Positions 1 through 4,116 of a stretch of 5,135 nucleotides of DNA are shown one piece after another. Position 1 is the stretch's first letter, and each line of letters begins with the position of its first letter. Location of the stretch: positions 1 through 5,135 of the forward strand of contig JAEYRH010000007.1 in the NCBI GenBank assembly GCA_023435705.1, read 5' to 3'. Source of the DNA: Bacillota bacterium. GTDB taxonomy: Bacteria; Bacillota; Clostridia; Christensenellales; UMGS416. The notes beneath the pieces were generated by a model. The model worked only from the letters and a program-made list of their open reading frames with translations, made no database searches and was not told the origin of the DNA. Both the position numbers and the translations under genes were made by a program.

Positions 1-2
1 GT

Positions 3-28
3 GCAAAACGACGGTATCGTCGTTTTGC
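3..28. terminator. Bidirectional terminator-like hairpin at window start
   Basis: A perfect 11-bp inverted repeat (GCAAAACGACG at 3-13 and its complement at 18-28) encloses a 4-nt loop. The AAAA/TTTT steps inside the stem give the A-rich/U-rich look of short bidirectional terminators, but only 'TATTA' follows on the plus strand, so the U-tract is weak. No gene within the window ends here. It would serve a gene to the left of the window. If the molecule is circular, it lies in the divergent gap between the recombinase gene and rep, where a DNA-level role such as a recombination or transfer site is equally possible. Confidence 0.5.
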
Positions 29-150
29 TATTACACCATATGTGTGATGTAACTAGTTGTAATCTGTCCCAACTTTACTTGGGCTCATCTTTACTTTAAA
101 AATTACTATTGGTCGTCTATTACTCGACTCTCCCCTTAATCATCTATAAA

Positions 151-191
151 AATAAAAAAATGTATCACTCAAAATAAAATGTGTGATACAT
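151..191 (-). terminator. Leftward rho-independent terminator
   Basis: A 9-bp perfect stem (ATGTATCAC at 160-168 and GTGATACAT at 183-191) has a 14-nt loop. On the minus strand it is followed by seven Ts and a further T-rich run (about 160-148). The orientation fits a leftward transcript. The only promoter seen upstream of it is the one at 388-416, so it probably ends the predicted small RNA rather than a protein gene. Confidence 0.55.
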
Positions 192-381
192 CTCTCAAAG
201 AAAATATATTAGTTATCATAAAAACTGATAACACTCCTAAAAATAAAAAAACTCCTATCCATATAGATATGAGCACACAAAAAAAACACCTGTTAAAATA
301 ATTGACGGGTATTCCAGAGATTATCTGATACCTCTTACACGACTGGTTAGCTAACGCAAACCATTAATAAAAAAATAATAT
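151..381 (-). ncRNA. Predicted structured leftward RNA, about 230 nt
   Basis: This is an inferred transcript between the minus-strand promoter at 388-416 and the terminator at 151-191. It has no credible reading frame; the longest with any Shine-Dalgarno are about 17-21 codons with poor spacing. Structures in order along the minus strand are: TGGTT/AACCA (344-348 with 359-363); a two-part stem (308-312 plus 315-318 with 324-332); a stem formed by 302-310 with 288-296 followed by an eight-T run, which competes with the previous one for 308-310; and a 7-bp hairpin (212-218 with 226-232). The stem 288-296/302-310 pairs fully, using two G-U wobbles, only in plus-strand RNA, so the functional strand is not certain. 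No known RNA family was recognised. It may regulate replication, since it lies upstream of rep, but that is a guess. Confidence 0.3.
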
Positions 382-387
382 AGTTAT

Positions 388-416
388 ATTATATCATCTT
401 AGTCGTAAGCTTACAA
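388..416 (-). promoter_or_regulatory. Leftward sigma-A promoter, extended -10
   Basis: Read on the minus strand: -35 TTGTAA (411-416, 4 of 6 to consensus), 17-bp spacer, -10 TATAAT (388-393, consensus), preceded by TGA giving a TGn extended -10. Transcription would start near 381 and run left, away from rep, toward the terminator at 151-191. Confidence 0.5.
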
Positions 417-454
417 GCTAATTTTATTTATGCAGCACGTCATTGTTTCAAATA

Positions 455-614
455 AAACCCTTGATTTTACAAAAAAAGACTTAGTAACTATGAAATAAGA
501 TCACTTTACATAAAAGATTTTTATTTTTGATTAATAAATAAATACTTAAAAAATACTTTAAATTACTTTAGGACAAGATTTCAATTTTTAAAAACCAAGT
601 AAAATCAATGGTTT
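455..614. repeat. 16-bp inverted repeat bounding AT-rich block beside the iterons
   Basis: Positions 455-470 and 599-614 are reverse complements at 15 of 16 bases (core TTGATTTTAC / GTAAAATCAA, flanked by AAACC / GGTTT). They enclose 128 bp of extremely AT-rich DNA that has no gene. Inside are three near-repeats of the form AATACTT / AATACTTT / AATTACTTT at 541, 552 and 561. Iteron origins usually have an AT-rich unwinding region with short direct repeats next to the iterons, so this is the best candidate for it. No clear DnaA box (TTATCCACA) was found. Apart from these repeats nothing was seen in 417-634. Confidence 0.4.
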
Positions 615-634
615 GAGCTAATATGTTAATATAT

Positions 635-742
635 ATTAAACCGACTTTTATTACGTATTAAACCGACTTTTATTACGTACCAATCATAATTAAACCGACT
701 AAATTTACGATATAAATTCTAATAAACCGACTTAATGTATTG
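635..742 (+). repeat. Four 22-bp Rep-binding iterons (origin of replication)
   Basis: Copies begin at 635, 657, 689 and 721. The first two are identical and abut head to tail: ATTAAACCGACT followed by TTTATTACGT. The third keeps ATTAAACCGACT and ends in a variant of the second half. The fourth keeps only the first half (AATAAACCGACTT). Copies 2-3 and 3-4 are each separated by exactly 10 bp, so starts are 22, 32 and 32 bp apart, close to whole helical turns and therefore on one face of the DNA. Iterons directly upstream of a Rep_3-type gene are the normal binding sites of that initiator, which identifies this as the replication origin. Confidence 0.9.
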
Positions 743-758
743 ACGAAGTCGGTTTATT
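721..758. promoter_or_regulatory. Inverted iteron pair, likely Rep operator
   Basis: AATAAACCGACTT (721-733) and its exact reverse complement (746-758) form a 13-bp inverted repeat around 12 bp. The right arm fills most of the spacer of the rep promoter, and the space between the arms holds the -35 box. In iteron plasmids of this class, Rep dimers commonly bind such an inverted repeat and repress their own gene while monomers bind the direct iterons. That reading is inferred from the arrangement. Confidence 0.75.
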
Positions 759-768
759 ATAGTATATT
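740..768 (+). promoter_or_regulatory. rep promoter
   Basis: -35 TTGACG (740-745), 17-bp spacer, -10 TATATT (763-768). The start point should be near 775, giving a short leader of about 48 nt before the rep start codon. The spacer contains the inverted iteron arm (746-758), so Rep binding would block RNA polymerase. Confidence 0.75.
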
Positions 769-822
769 ATATTTAATGTAATATTTTCCATAAAAATAAA
801 TTGAAAGAGAGTTTTTTGAAAG

Positions 823-1632
823 ATGGCAGACATAGGAGAATTAGAAAAAGAACGGAATATGATGATTGCTAAATCAAACGATATGATACGAAAATCAAGA
901 TATAATTTAAGTACCTTAGAGCAAAAGATCGTTATGTATTTGTTTAGCAAGATAAAGCCAGAGGATACAGATCTTACAGAATACAGCTTTGAAATCAAGA
1001 ATTTCTGTGATGTCTGTGGCATTGACTATAACAACGGTGGTAACTATAAATACGTGAAATCCGTAATAAAGGGACTTTCAGACAATTCCTTTTGGATTGA
1101 AGAAGAAGACGGAACAGAAGTATTATGTCGTTGGATAAGAACTGCTAGGTTAAATAAGGGAACAGGCAAAGGCGTAATGAAACTTGATGAAACTATATTA
1201 AAACACGCAATAGGATTAATTAAAAAGGGAAATTACACTCAGTTTATGATGATTTACACCTTGCCGATGAAAGGACAGTATAGCAGACACTTGTATGAAA
1301 TTTTAAAATCAAGGGAAATTGAAATTAATAAGTATCACAAAGAATTTGTGGTATATGAAGTGACAGAACTTCAGCGTATCCTTATGGCTGAAAATTATAA
1401 GGATTATTATGACTTCAAAAGAAAGGTCATAGAATATGCTTTGGAAGAAATTAATGAGTACTCTGATTTACAAGTTTATTTTGAGGAAATAAAAATAAAA
1501 ACAGGTAAAAGAGGTCGGCAACCAATTGGATCACTAAAGTTCTTTATCAAGAGTAGAGATATATTTGATATTTGCACCACTAGAGAAGTAAATAACAAAA
1601 TTATAAATAAACAAGCCAGGATAAAGGAATAG
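823..1632 (+). CDS. rep: Rep_3/RepB-family plasmid replication initiator
   Basis: This 269-aa initiator would bind the iterons at 635-742, open the origin and recruit host replication proteins. The sequence follows the Rep_3 plan of two winged-helix domains. The first (about residues 18-140) starts with the family-typical stretch 'SRYNLSTLEQKIVMYLFSKI'. The second (about 150-245) opens with 'YSRHLYEILKSRE', matching the conserved S/R-x-LYE-L-K helix of the family. A basic patch 'KTGKRGRQ' (227-233) precedes the last strand 'LKFFIKSR'. Length is usual for Rep_3 proteins of Firmicutes. The upstream ribosome site is weak (GAAAGAGAG, about 11 nt from ATG). Starts at the Met-Met pair of residues 13-14 are possible but have no better site. 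It is transcribed from the iteron-overlapped promoter. The 51-bp gap after it to the convergent 138-aa gene shows no clear terminator. Confidence 0.93.
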   Translation: MADIGELEKERNMMIAKSNDMIRKSRYNLSTLEQKIVMYLFSKIKPEDTDLTEYSFEIKNFCDVCGIDYNNGGNYKYVKSVIKGLSDNSFWIEEEDGTEVLCRWIRTARLNKGTGKGVMKLDETILKHAIGLIKKGNYTQFMMIYTLPMKGQYSRHLYEILKSREIEINKYHKEFVVYEVTELQRILMAENYKDYYDFKRKVIEYALEEINEYSDLQVYFEEIKIKTGKRGRQPIGSLKFFIKSRDIFDICTTREVNNKIINKQARIKE

Positions 1633-1683
1633 ACCACTAGGGCACGTTATATTATCAAATCGATTACTATTCTAATAAATTAA

Positions 1684-2100
1684 TTATCTTCCTCTTAACT
1701 TGTCCCACCAGGTTTTTGAGAGCTCAACTTGCAATCTATCTTGAAGTTTATCATAATCTTCATAAGCTTGTTGTAGTTGTTTTTCCCTATCCTCTAAAAG
1801 CATTTTAGTTACCTCTACTTGAGTTAAGGCTATTGTTTGTGCCTGCAGTTTATTCTGTAGCTGTATGATCATTTTTTGGGCCTGTATGAGTTCCCTGCGG
1901 GCTTCCACATCCTCTATAACCTCTATAGGTGCAGGTAAAGGATACTTGTCCTCTAAAATATCAAGTGCATAATCATCCAGTGTGATTTCCCTGCCCTTTT
2001 TGTTAGTGTGCCCACTAAAGTACTCTGGATGTCTCTCTATGTACTTTCTGACAGCTTGAGCATCGACATTCCTACCTTTGCAAAATTCAGTAATTGTCAT
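1684..2100 (-). CDS. HTH plus coiled-coil plasmid protein, possible partition or copy-control factor
   Basis: A 138-aa protein. Residues 1-26 (ITEFCKGRNVDAQAVRKYI) look like a MerR-type helix-turn-helix in which 'VDAQAVRKYIERHPEYF' carries the recognition helix. A short loop with K/G residues follows (30-40). Residues about 64-128 form a long Glu/Gln/Leu-rich coiled coil without glycine or proline, which suggests a dimer or oligomer. The end is a short basic, aromatic tail WWDKLRGR. Small HTH plus coiled-coil proteins next to rep are known from Gram-positive plasmids, for example Par of staphylococcal pSK1 and the DUF536/OrfX proteins, and act in segregation or copy number. Similarity here is of architecture, not proven homology. 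It is preceded by AAAGGAG (9-nt spacing), its own promoter and tandem 11-bp repeats it may bind. It is convergent with rep. A plain repressor is the main alternative. Confidence 0.7.
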   Translation of the reverse strand: MTITEFCKGRNVDAQAVRKYIERHPEYFSGHTNKKGREITLDDYALDILEDKYPLPAPIEVIEDVEARRELIQAQKMIIQLQNKLQAQTIALTQVEVTKMLLEDREKQLQQAYEDYDKLQDRLQVELSKTWWDKLRGR

Positions 2101-2125
2101 AATTGCAAGCTCCTTTCAATACAAA

Positions 2126-2158
2126 GTATGATACATGTACGATATATGTATTATTTAA
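2126..2158. repeat. Three tandem 11-bp repeats, candidate operator or centromere
   Basis: GTATGATACAT (2126-2136), GTACGATATAT (2137-2147) and GTATTATTTAA (2148-2158) abut without gaps. The second matches the first at 9 of 11 positions and the third at 7 of 11. They lie at and just after the predicted transcription start of the HTH/coiled-coil gene and upstream of its ribosome site. An 11-bp period puts each copy about one helical turn apart, as expected for a cooperatively bound DNA-binding protein. The neighbouring HTH protein is the obvious candidate ligand. Confidence 0.5.
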
Positions 2159-2162
2159 GTTC

Positions 2163-2191
2163 ATCATAGCACTCAATTACTTGATATTCAA
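2163..2191 (-). promoter_or_regulatory. Promoter of the HTH/coiled-coil gene
   Basis: On the minus strand: -35 TTGAAT (2186-2191), 17-bp spacer, -10 TATGAT (2163-2168) with TGC before it, an extended -10. The start point would be near 2156, inside the tandem 11-bp repeats, so a protein bound there would repress the gene. Confidence 0.6.
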
Positions 2192-2291
2192 GGTTTTTAA
2201 GCTTCAAAAGTAATTATTAGCTACAACAGATATACGACTATGTCCTAGAGTCTCGCTTGCTTTGAAAAAACAACCGCAGTTAGTCAGAATA

Positions 2292-2325
2292 AAAAAGATG
2301 GAGTTCAATTGAACTCCATCTTTTT
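2292..2325. terminator. Perfect 34-bp palindromic terminator
   Basis: Two 17-base arms (2292-2308 and 2309-2325) are exact reverse complements with no separate loop. Each begins with five As and ends with five Ts on either strand. Read leftward it lies 16 nt past the stop codon of the 204-aa gene and is the clear terminator for it. By symmetry it would also stop rightward transcription. It insulates the 138-aa gene from its upstream neighbour. Confidence 0.85.
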
Positions 2326-2340
2326 AGTATATAACATGAA

Positions 2341-2955
2341 TTATATCATTAAAATATTAGGACTAGATCCACTGAAGGCAAGATCATAAATTGATACTCC
2401 GGAATTATTTCCAATATAATCAGTAGGAAGATTGGTAGTTTGTACATCAGATATATGCAAAACTGTTTTATATTGACAATAACATACAGGCGTAATATCT
2501 ATAATATTTGCAAGTTGTGCAGCTGTCATTCTTGATGAAGAAATGATCTCGTCTATTGAAAACCTAGCATAAGGAACATATCTTTTTGCAGCATTATCTT
2601 TAATAAATAAAACTAGTTGCTGAACTCCATTCTTCCTCCAATCACCTGGAAGGGGATAATAGCTGTTACCATGCTTTAATACACTATTGATGAAAATATC
2701 AGCAATATCCTTTCCTGTGTATTTGCAAGAAGAACCAGTAGCAACAATCTGAGAATTGTTCAAGTTCAAAGTGAATTGATTCCAATTAAATGGACGTGAG
2801 GTCATTCTGGCTCCAACTGCTACGGTACGGTTCTCTTTTGTAATCGTCTGAAGCGAATGCTTATACTGTTTTCCTGTAATAATCTCTTGGTATGTTTCTT
2901 CTTGAATAAGATCTTTGACTGCTTTTGATAAGTACCCTAAATCTTTAATCTCCAT
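2341..2955 (-). CDS. Unrecognised 204-aa protein
   Basis: I do not recognise this family. The protein appears soluble: there is no signal peptide or membrane segment. Visible parts are a charged N-terminal helix (1-30), a mixed strand-rich middle with 'SRPFNWNQFTLNLNN' (53-67), a segment 'YYPLPGDWRKNG' (99-110) followed by a hydrophobic strand 'VQQLVLFIKD', then 'RFSIDEIISSSRMTAAQLANIIDI' (131-154), which is helical, and a Ser/Asn/Gly-rich C-terminus. Cysteines at 77, 158 and 160 do not make an obvious metal site. The start is firm: GGAGGAG lies 8 nt before ATG. The gene stands alone with a near-consensus promoter, a 70-nt leader and a perfect terminator, so it should be well expressed as a single cistron. 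That fits a cargo gene, but its role is unknown. Restriction, nuclease or immunity motifs were looked for and not found. Confidence 0.75.
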   Translation of the reverse strand: MEIKDLGYLSKAVKDLIQEETYQEIITGKQYKHSLQTITKENRTVAVGARMTSRPFNWNQFTLNLNNSQIVATGSSCKYTGKDIADIFINSVLKHGNSYYPLPGDWRKNGVQQLVLFIKDNAAKRYVPYARFSIDEIISSSRMTAAQLANIIDITPVCYCQYKTVLHISDVQTTNLPTDYIGNNSGVSIYDLAFSGSSPNILMI

Positions 2956-3031
2956 TTTTTACACTCCTCCGTTGAGCTATATTTTTTACTGTCTACATCT
3001 GAGCTTATTTTTCGCTCTCAGCTACAAACAC

Positions 3032-3060
3032 ATCATATCACCCCTCCGAAACAATGTCAA
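3032..3060 (-). promoter_or_regulatory. Strong promoter of the 204-aa gene
   Basis: On the minus strand: -35 TTGACA (3055-3060, consensus), 17-bp spacer, -10 TATGAT (3032-3037) with TGA upstream, an extended -10. The start would be near 3025. The leader of about 70 nt carries a short hairpin (CTGAG/CTCAG, 3017-3021 with 2999-3003). The motif AGCTCA occurs twice in the leader, the second copy just before the Shine-Dalgarno; no riboswitch is recognised. Confidence 0.8.
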
Positions 3061-3090
3061 GAGAAAAATTTCATAAATTTACCTTGTCTA

Positions 3091-3127
3091 ATTATGTAAA
3101 TAAATTTATTTAAATTTTCTACATAAT
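3091..3127. repeat. Symmetric AT-rich operator-like element upstream of the 99-aa gene
   Basis: ATTATGTA (3091-3098) and TACATAAT (3120-3127) form an 8-bp inverted repeat around the perfect palindrome AATAAATTTATT (3099-3110). It lies between the divergent 204-aa and 99-aa genes. The only candidate rightward promoter is poor (TTGTCT at 3084-3089, 17-bp spacer, TATTTA at 3107-3112) and would sit within this element, so regulation of the 99-aa gene by a dimeric protein is possible. Confidence 0.3.
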
Positions 3128-3166
3128 AATATTTCCATAAGAGTTTAAATTTGTTATTCTTTTTAT

Positions 3167-3176
3167 GGAGGTGATC
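3167..3176 (+). promoter_or_regulatory. Start-deciding ribosome binding site
   Basis: GGAGGTGATC is a 10-base match to the 16S rRNA 3' end complement, one of the best possible sites. It begins at the third base of the upstream in-frame ATG (3165), so that ATG cannot be the start. The ATG at 3180, 8 nt after GGAGG, is the correct one. Confidence 0.85.
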
Positions 3177-3179
3177 CTG

Positions 3180-3479
3180 ATGATTGATATTTGTGATTAT
3201 GAATTGATTAAATCAATTAGTTTTCTACCTACTCCAACCTATGATGAACTCAAAGAAGAAATAAATCAGTTAACAATAGATAAAAAAATTCAAATTATTG
3301 ATGAGATTATAAATGAGCATAAGAAAAAAGGATTATCAATACCATTAATTTATTGCTATCCTGATAAAACTTATATAATTCCTAATGTTGCTCAAAAACT
3401 AAAACTATCAGAAGCTTGTGTAAATATTGTTTTTGGTGAATATAGGACTGCAATTATACAAGAAGAACCATACCCTTAG
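3180..3479 (+). CDS. Unrecognised 99-aa protein
   Basis: I do not recognise this protein. It begins MIDICDYELI once the start is placed by its ribosome site; the longer frame from 3165 would add five residues encoded by the Shine-Dalgarno itself. It is cytoplasmic in character, with no membrane or signal segment. An acidic/lysine-rich helix pair (20-50) is followed by a short strand region 'IPLIYCYPDKTYIIPNVAQ' (54-72) and a hydrophobic end. The last seven or so codons (residues 91-97) form the left arm of the terminator stem, so the C-terminal sequence and the RNA hairpin constrain each other. It converges with the small membrane-peptide gene at 3542-3634. A role tied to that peptide is possible only by proximity. 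No clear promoter was found. Confidence 0.7.
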   Translation: MIDICDYELIKSISFLPTPTYDELKEEINQLTIDKKIQIIDEIINEHKKKGLSIPLIYCYPDKTYIIPNVAQKLKLSEACVNIVFGEYRTAIIQEEPYP

Positions 3480-3501
3480 GCATGGTTCTTCTTGTATAAT
3501 T
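3452..3501 (+). terminator. 20-bp perfect hairpin overlapping the end of the 99-aa gene
   Basis: Positions 3452-3471 and 3482-3501 are perfect 20-base reverse complements with a 10-nt loop that contains the stop codon (3477-3479). The descending arm is T-rich (GGTTCTTCTTGTATAATT). There is no pure U-tract, so besides termination it may protect the mRNA 3' end. An RNA stem this long could also be a double-strand RNase (RNase III) target. Confidence 0.65.
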
Positions 3502-3506
3502 CAATT

Positions 3507-3531
3507 AAAAAGGTGTATCATTTGATACACC
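3507..3531 (-). terminator. Terminator of the small membrane-peptide gene
   Basis: On the minus strand a 9-bp stem (GGTGTATCA / TGATACACC, 3523-3531 with 3512-3520, 2-nt spacer) is followed directly by five Ts (3511-3507). It begins 11 nt past the stop codon of the 30-aa gene. The stem core TGTATCA/TGATACA also occurs in the leftward terminator at 160-191. Confidence 0.75.
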
Positions 3532-3541
3532 CAACTTATCA

Positions 3542-3634
3542 TTAGCGTAAAATTGTAACTATTAAACCGATGAAACTCACAACTAATTGCACTGCACTAA
3601 TAACTAAGGCAATGTTATCTTTATGATTTTTCAT
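3542..3634 (-). CDS. 30-aa single-helix membrane peptide, candidate type I toxin
   Basis: A gene too short for usual ORF lists. The peptide has a short polar N-terminus (MKNHKDN) and then one 22-residue membrane-spanning helix ending in a single Arg: 'IALVISAVQLVVSFIG' then 'LIVTILR'. This is the size and pattern of the 'putative holin-like toxin' and TxpA/Fst/BsrG-type peptides of Firmicutes, which insert in the host membrane and depolarise it. The match is by pattern, not alignment. It has its own AAAGGAG site 6 nt before ATG, and that site is the right arm of a 7-bp hairpin (3638-3661), so translation should be blocked until the RNA is opened. A terminator follows the stop. It would be expressed from the promoter at 3987-4016 through a long leader opposed by an antisense transcript. 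A nearer promoter is not evident. A harmless small membrane protein remains possible. Confidence 0.7.
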   Translation of the reverse strand: MKNHKDNIALVISAVQLVVSFIGLIVTILR

Positions 3635-3637
3635 TAC

Positions 3638-3661
3638 AGGCTCCTTTCTGTTGCGGAGCCT
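3638..3661 (-). promoter_or_regulatory. Ribosome-site-sequestering hairpin of the 30-aa peptide gene
   Basis: On the minus strand AGGCTCC (3661-3655) pairs with GGAGCCT (3644-3638) across a 10-nt loop. The second arm contains the GGAG of the Shine-Dalgarno, ending 3 nt before the start codon. Such anti-Shine-Dalgarno stems are typical of type I toxin mRNAs, where they keep the full-length message silent. Confidence 0.65.
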
Positions 3662-3761
3662 TCTTATACGTATTTTGGATAGCTAATAACTTTTTTTTAC
3701 TAATCATATCTTTTTAAGTATAAATTACTACTTTTATGTAGAAACTGTTAAATAATCAGTG

Positions 3762-3790
3762 TTGACAGCTCCATACCGATATGATAAAAT
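3762..3790 (+). promoter_or_regulatory. Strong rightward promoter of the antisense RNA
   Basis: -35 TTGACA (3762-3767, consensus), 17-bp spacer, -10 TAAAAT (3785-3790) preceded by TGA, an extended -10. No protein gene follows on the plus strand before the terminator at 4036-4087, so its product should be a non-coding RNA. It faces the leftward promoter at 3987-4016. Confidence 0.75.
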
Positions 3791-3822
3791 AGTATTTGCA
3801 TAGAAAAAGTTAATTAAAATTT

Positions 3823-3840
3823 TTACATATAATTTCCTCC
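3823..3840 (-). other. Start-stop element: Shine-Dalgarno then AUG-UAA
   Basis: On the minus strand GGAGG (3840-3836) is followed after 7 nt by ATG (3828-3826) and immediately by TAA (3825-3823). Spacing is ideal for initiation, but the frame codes for only the initiator Met. It lies in the leader about 190 nt upstream of the 30-aa peptide start. Either it is a ribosome loading or stalling site controlling the leader, as with leader frames and standby sites in other type I toxin mRNAs, or it is the remnant of a lost small gene. Confidence 0.4.
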
Positions 3841-3847
3841 GCTGATG

Positions 3848-3872
3848 AATATGATACTGCGAATATCATATT
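3848..3872. repeat. 9-bp inverted repeat in the overlap region
   Basis: AATATGATA (3848-3856) and TATCATATT (3864-3872) are exact complements around the 7-nt loop CTGCGAA. In the leftward RNA this hairpin ends 7 nt before the GGAGG of the AUG-UAA element; in the rightward RNA it is a 5'-proximal stem. Complementary loops at the same place in both RNAs could serve as a first contact point for pairing. Confidence 0.5.
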
Positions 3873-3931
3873 GGTTAATGGGTGACAATTATAATTTTCA
3901 CACACAATAAAAAATAAATAATCTAAAATAA

Positions 3932-4000
3932 AAGCATGTAAAAAATTATAGGTAGGGTAAAAAAACGTAAAATAACCCCTACCCTTAGTATAACATGCTT
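3932..4000 (+). repeat. Nested inverted repeats within antisense RNA and opposing promoter
   Basis: Outer arms AAGCATGT (3932-3939) and ACATGCTT (3993-4000), 8 bp perfect, enclose inner arms GGTAGGG (3951-3957) and CCCTACC (3977-3983), 7 bp perfect. In plus-strand RNA they can form one long interrupted stem. In DNA the right outer arm sits in the spacer of the leftward promoter and the right inner arm covers its predicted start point, so a protein operator is an alternative. Confidence 0.5.
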
Positions 4001-4016
4001 ATTTATAATTTGTCAA
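3987..4016 (-). promoter_or_regulatory. Leftward promoter reading toward the 30-aa peptide gene
   Basis: On the minus strand: -35 TTGACA (4011-4016, consensus), 18-bp spacer, -10 TATACT (3987-3992) preceded by TGT, an extended -10. The start would be near 3980. With no strong leftward terminator before 3531, a transcript would carry a leader of about 346 nt and then the 30-aa peptide frame. Confidence 0.65.
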
Positions 4017-4035
4017 TAGCTTGTACAAAAAATGG

Positions 4036-4087
4036 AAAATTATTAATTACCATCTTATTCAAATGATGATAATTAATAATTTTTTTT
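4036..4087. terminator. Terminator between antisense RNA and recombinase gene
   Basis: Fourteen-base perfect arms (4036-4049 and 4070-4083), one mismatch, then four more pairs (CATC 4051-4054 with GATG 4065-4068) and a 10-nt loop. On the plus strand the stem runs straight into eight Ts (4080-4087), a strong rightward terminator. Read leftward it lies 29 nt past the recombinase stop and ends in TTTTCC followed by ATTTTTT, so it may work in both directions. The stem is nearly all A-T. Confidence 0.7.
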
Positions 4088-4116
4088 AGTCATTATTTTA
4101 ACATGACTTTTTATTT

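Larger units (their letters stand above)
3797..4087 (+). ncRNA. Predicted antisense RNA, about 290 nt, opposing the peptide leader
   Basis: Inferred from the promoter at 3762-3790 and the terminator at 4036-4087. The only frame inside is 21 codons (3844-3909), with no Shine-Dalgarno before it. The RNA would fold into a 9-bp hairpin (3848-3872) and a nested double stem (3932-4000). From 3797 to about 3980 it is complementary to the leader of the leftward transcript that reaches the 30-aa peptide gene, so base pairing or transcriptional collision could repress the peptide. That is the antitoxin role in type I systems. It does not overlap the peptide coding region. Confidence 0.45.

Noticed and set aside
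635..742. CRISPR array
   Set aside because: The repeats are short and adjacent or 10 bp apart, and they abut a Rep_3 gene; they are iterons.
732..1022. 96-aa open frame on the minus strand over the rep start
   Set aside because: It is antisense to the start of the well-supported rep gene and its promoter, has low-complexity composition and no ribosome site.
3028..3046. Tiny frame (Met-Met-Cys-Leu) after GGAGGGG on the minus strand
   Set aside because: Its start codons overlap the -10 box of the 204-aa gene promoter and so lie upstream of the transcript start.
3078..3104. Possible Xer/dif-like recombination site (TTATGTAAA half-site)
   Set aside because: Only one half resembles the dif consensus; the other matches poorly and the central spacing would be 5 bp, not 6.
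3165..3179. Upstream ATG adding five residues to the 99-aa protein
   Set aside because: These codons are the Shine-Dalgarno sequence for the ATG at 3180, and no ribosome site precedes 3165.
3844..3909. 21-codon frame on the plus strand inside the predicted antisense RNA
   Set aside because: There is no Shine-Dalgarno before it; the preceding bases (CCTCC) are the complement of one, and the peptide shows no recognisable pattern.
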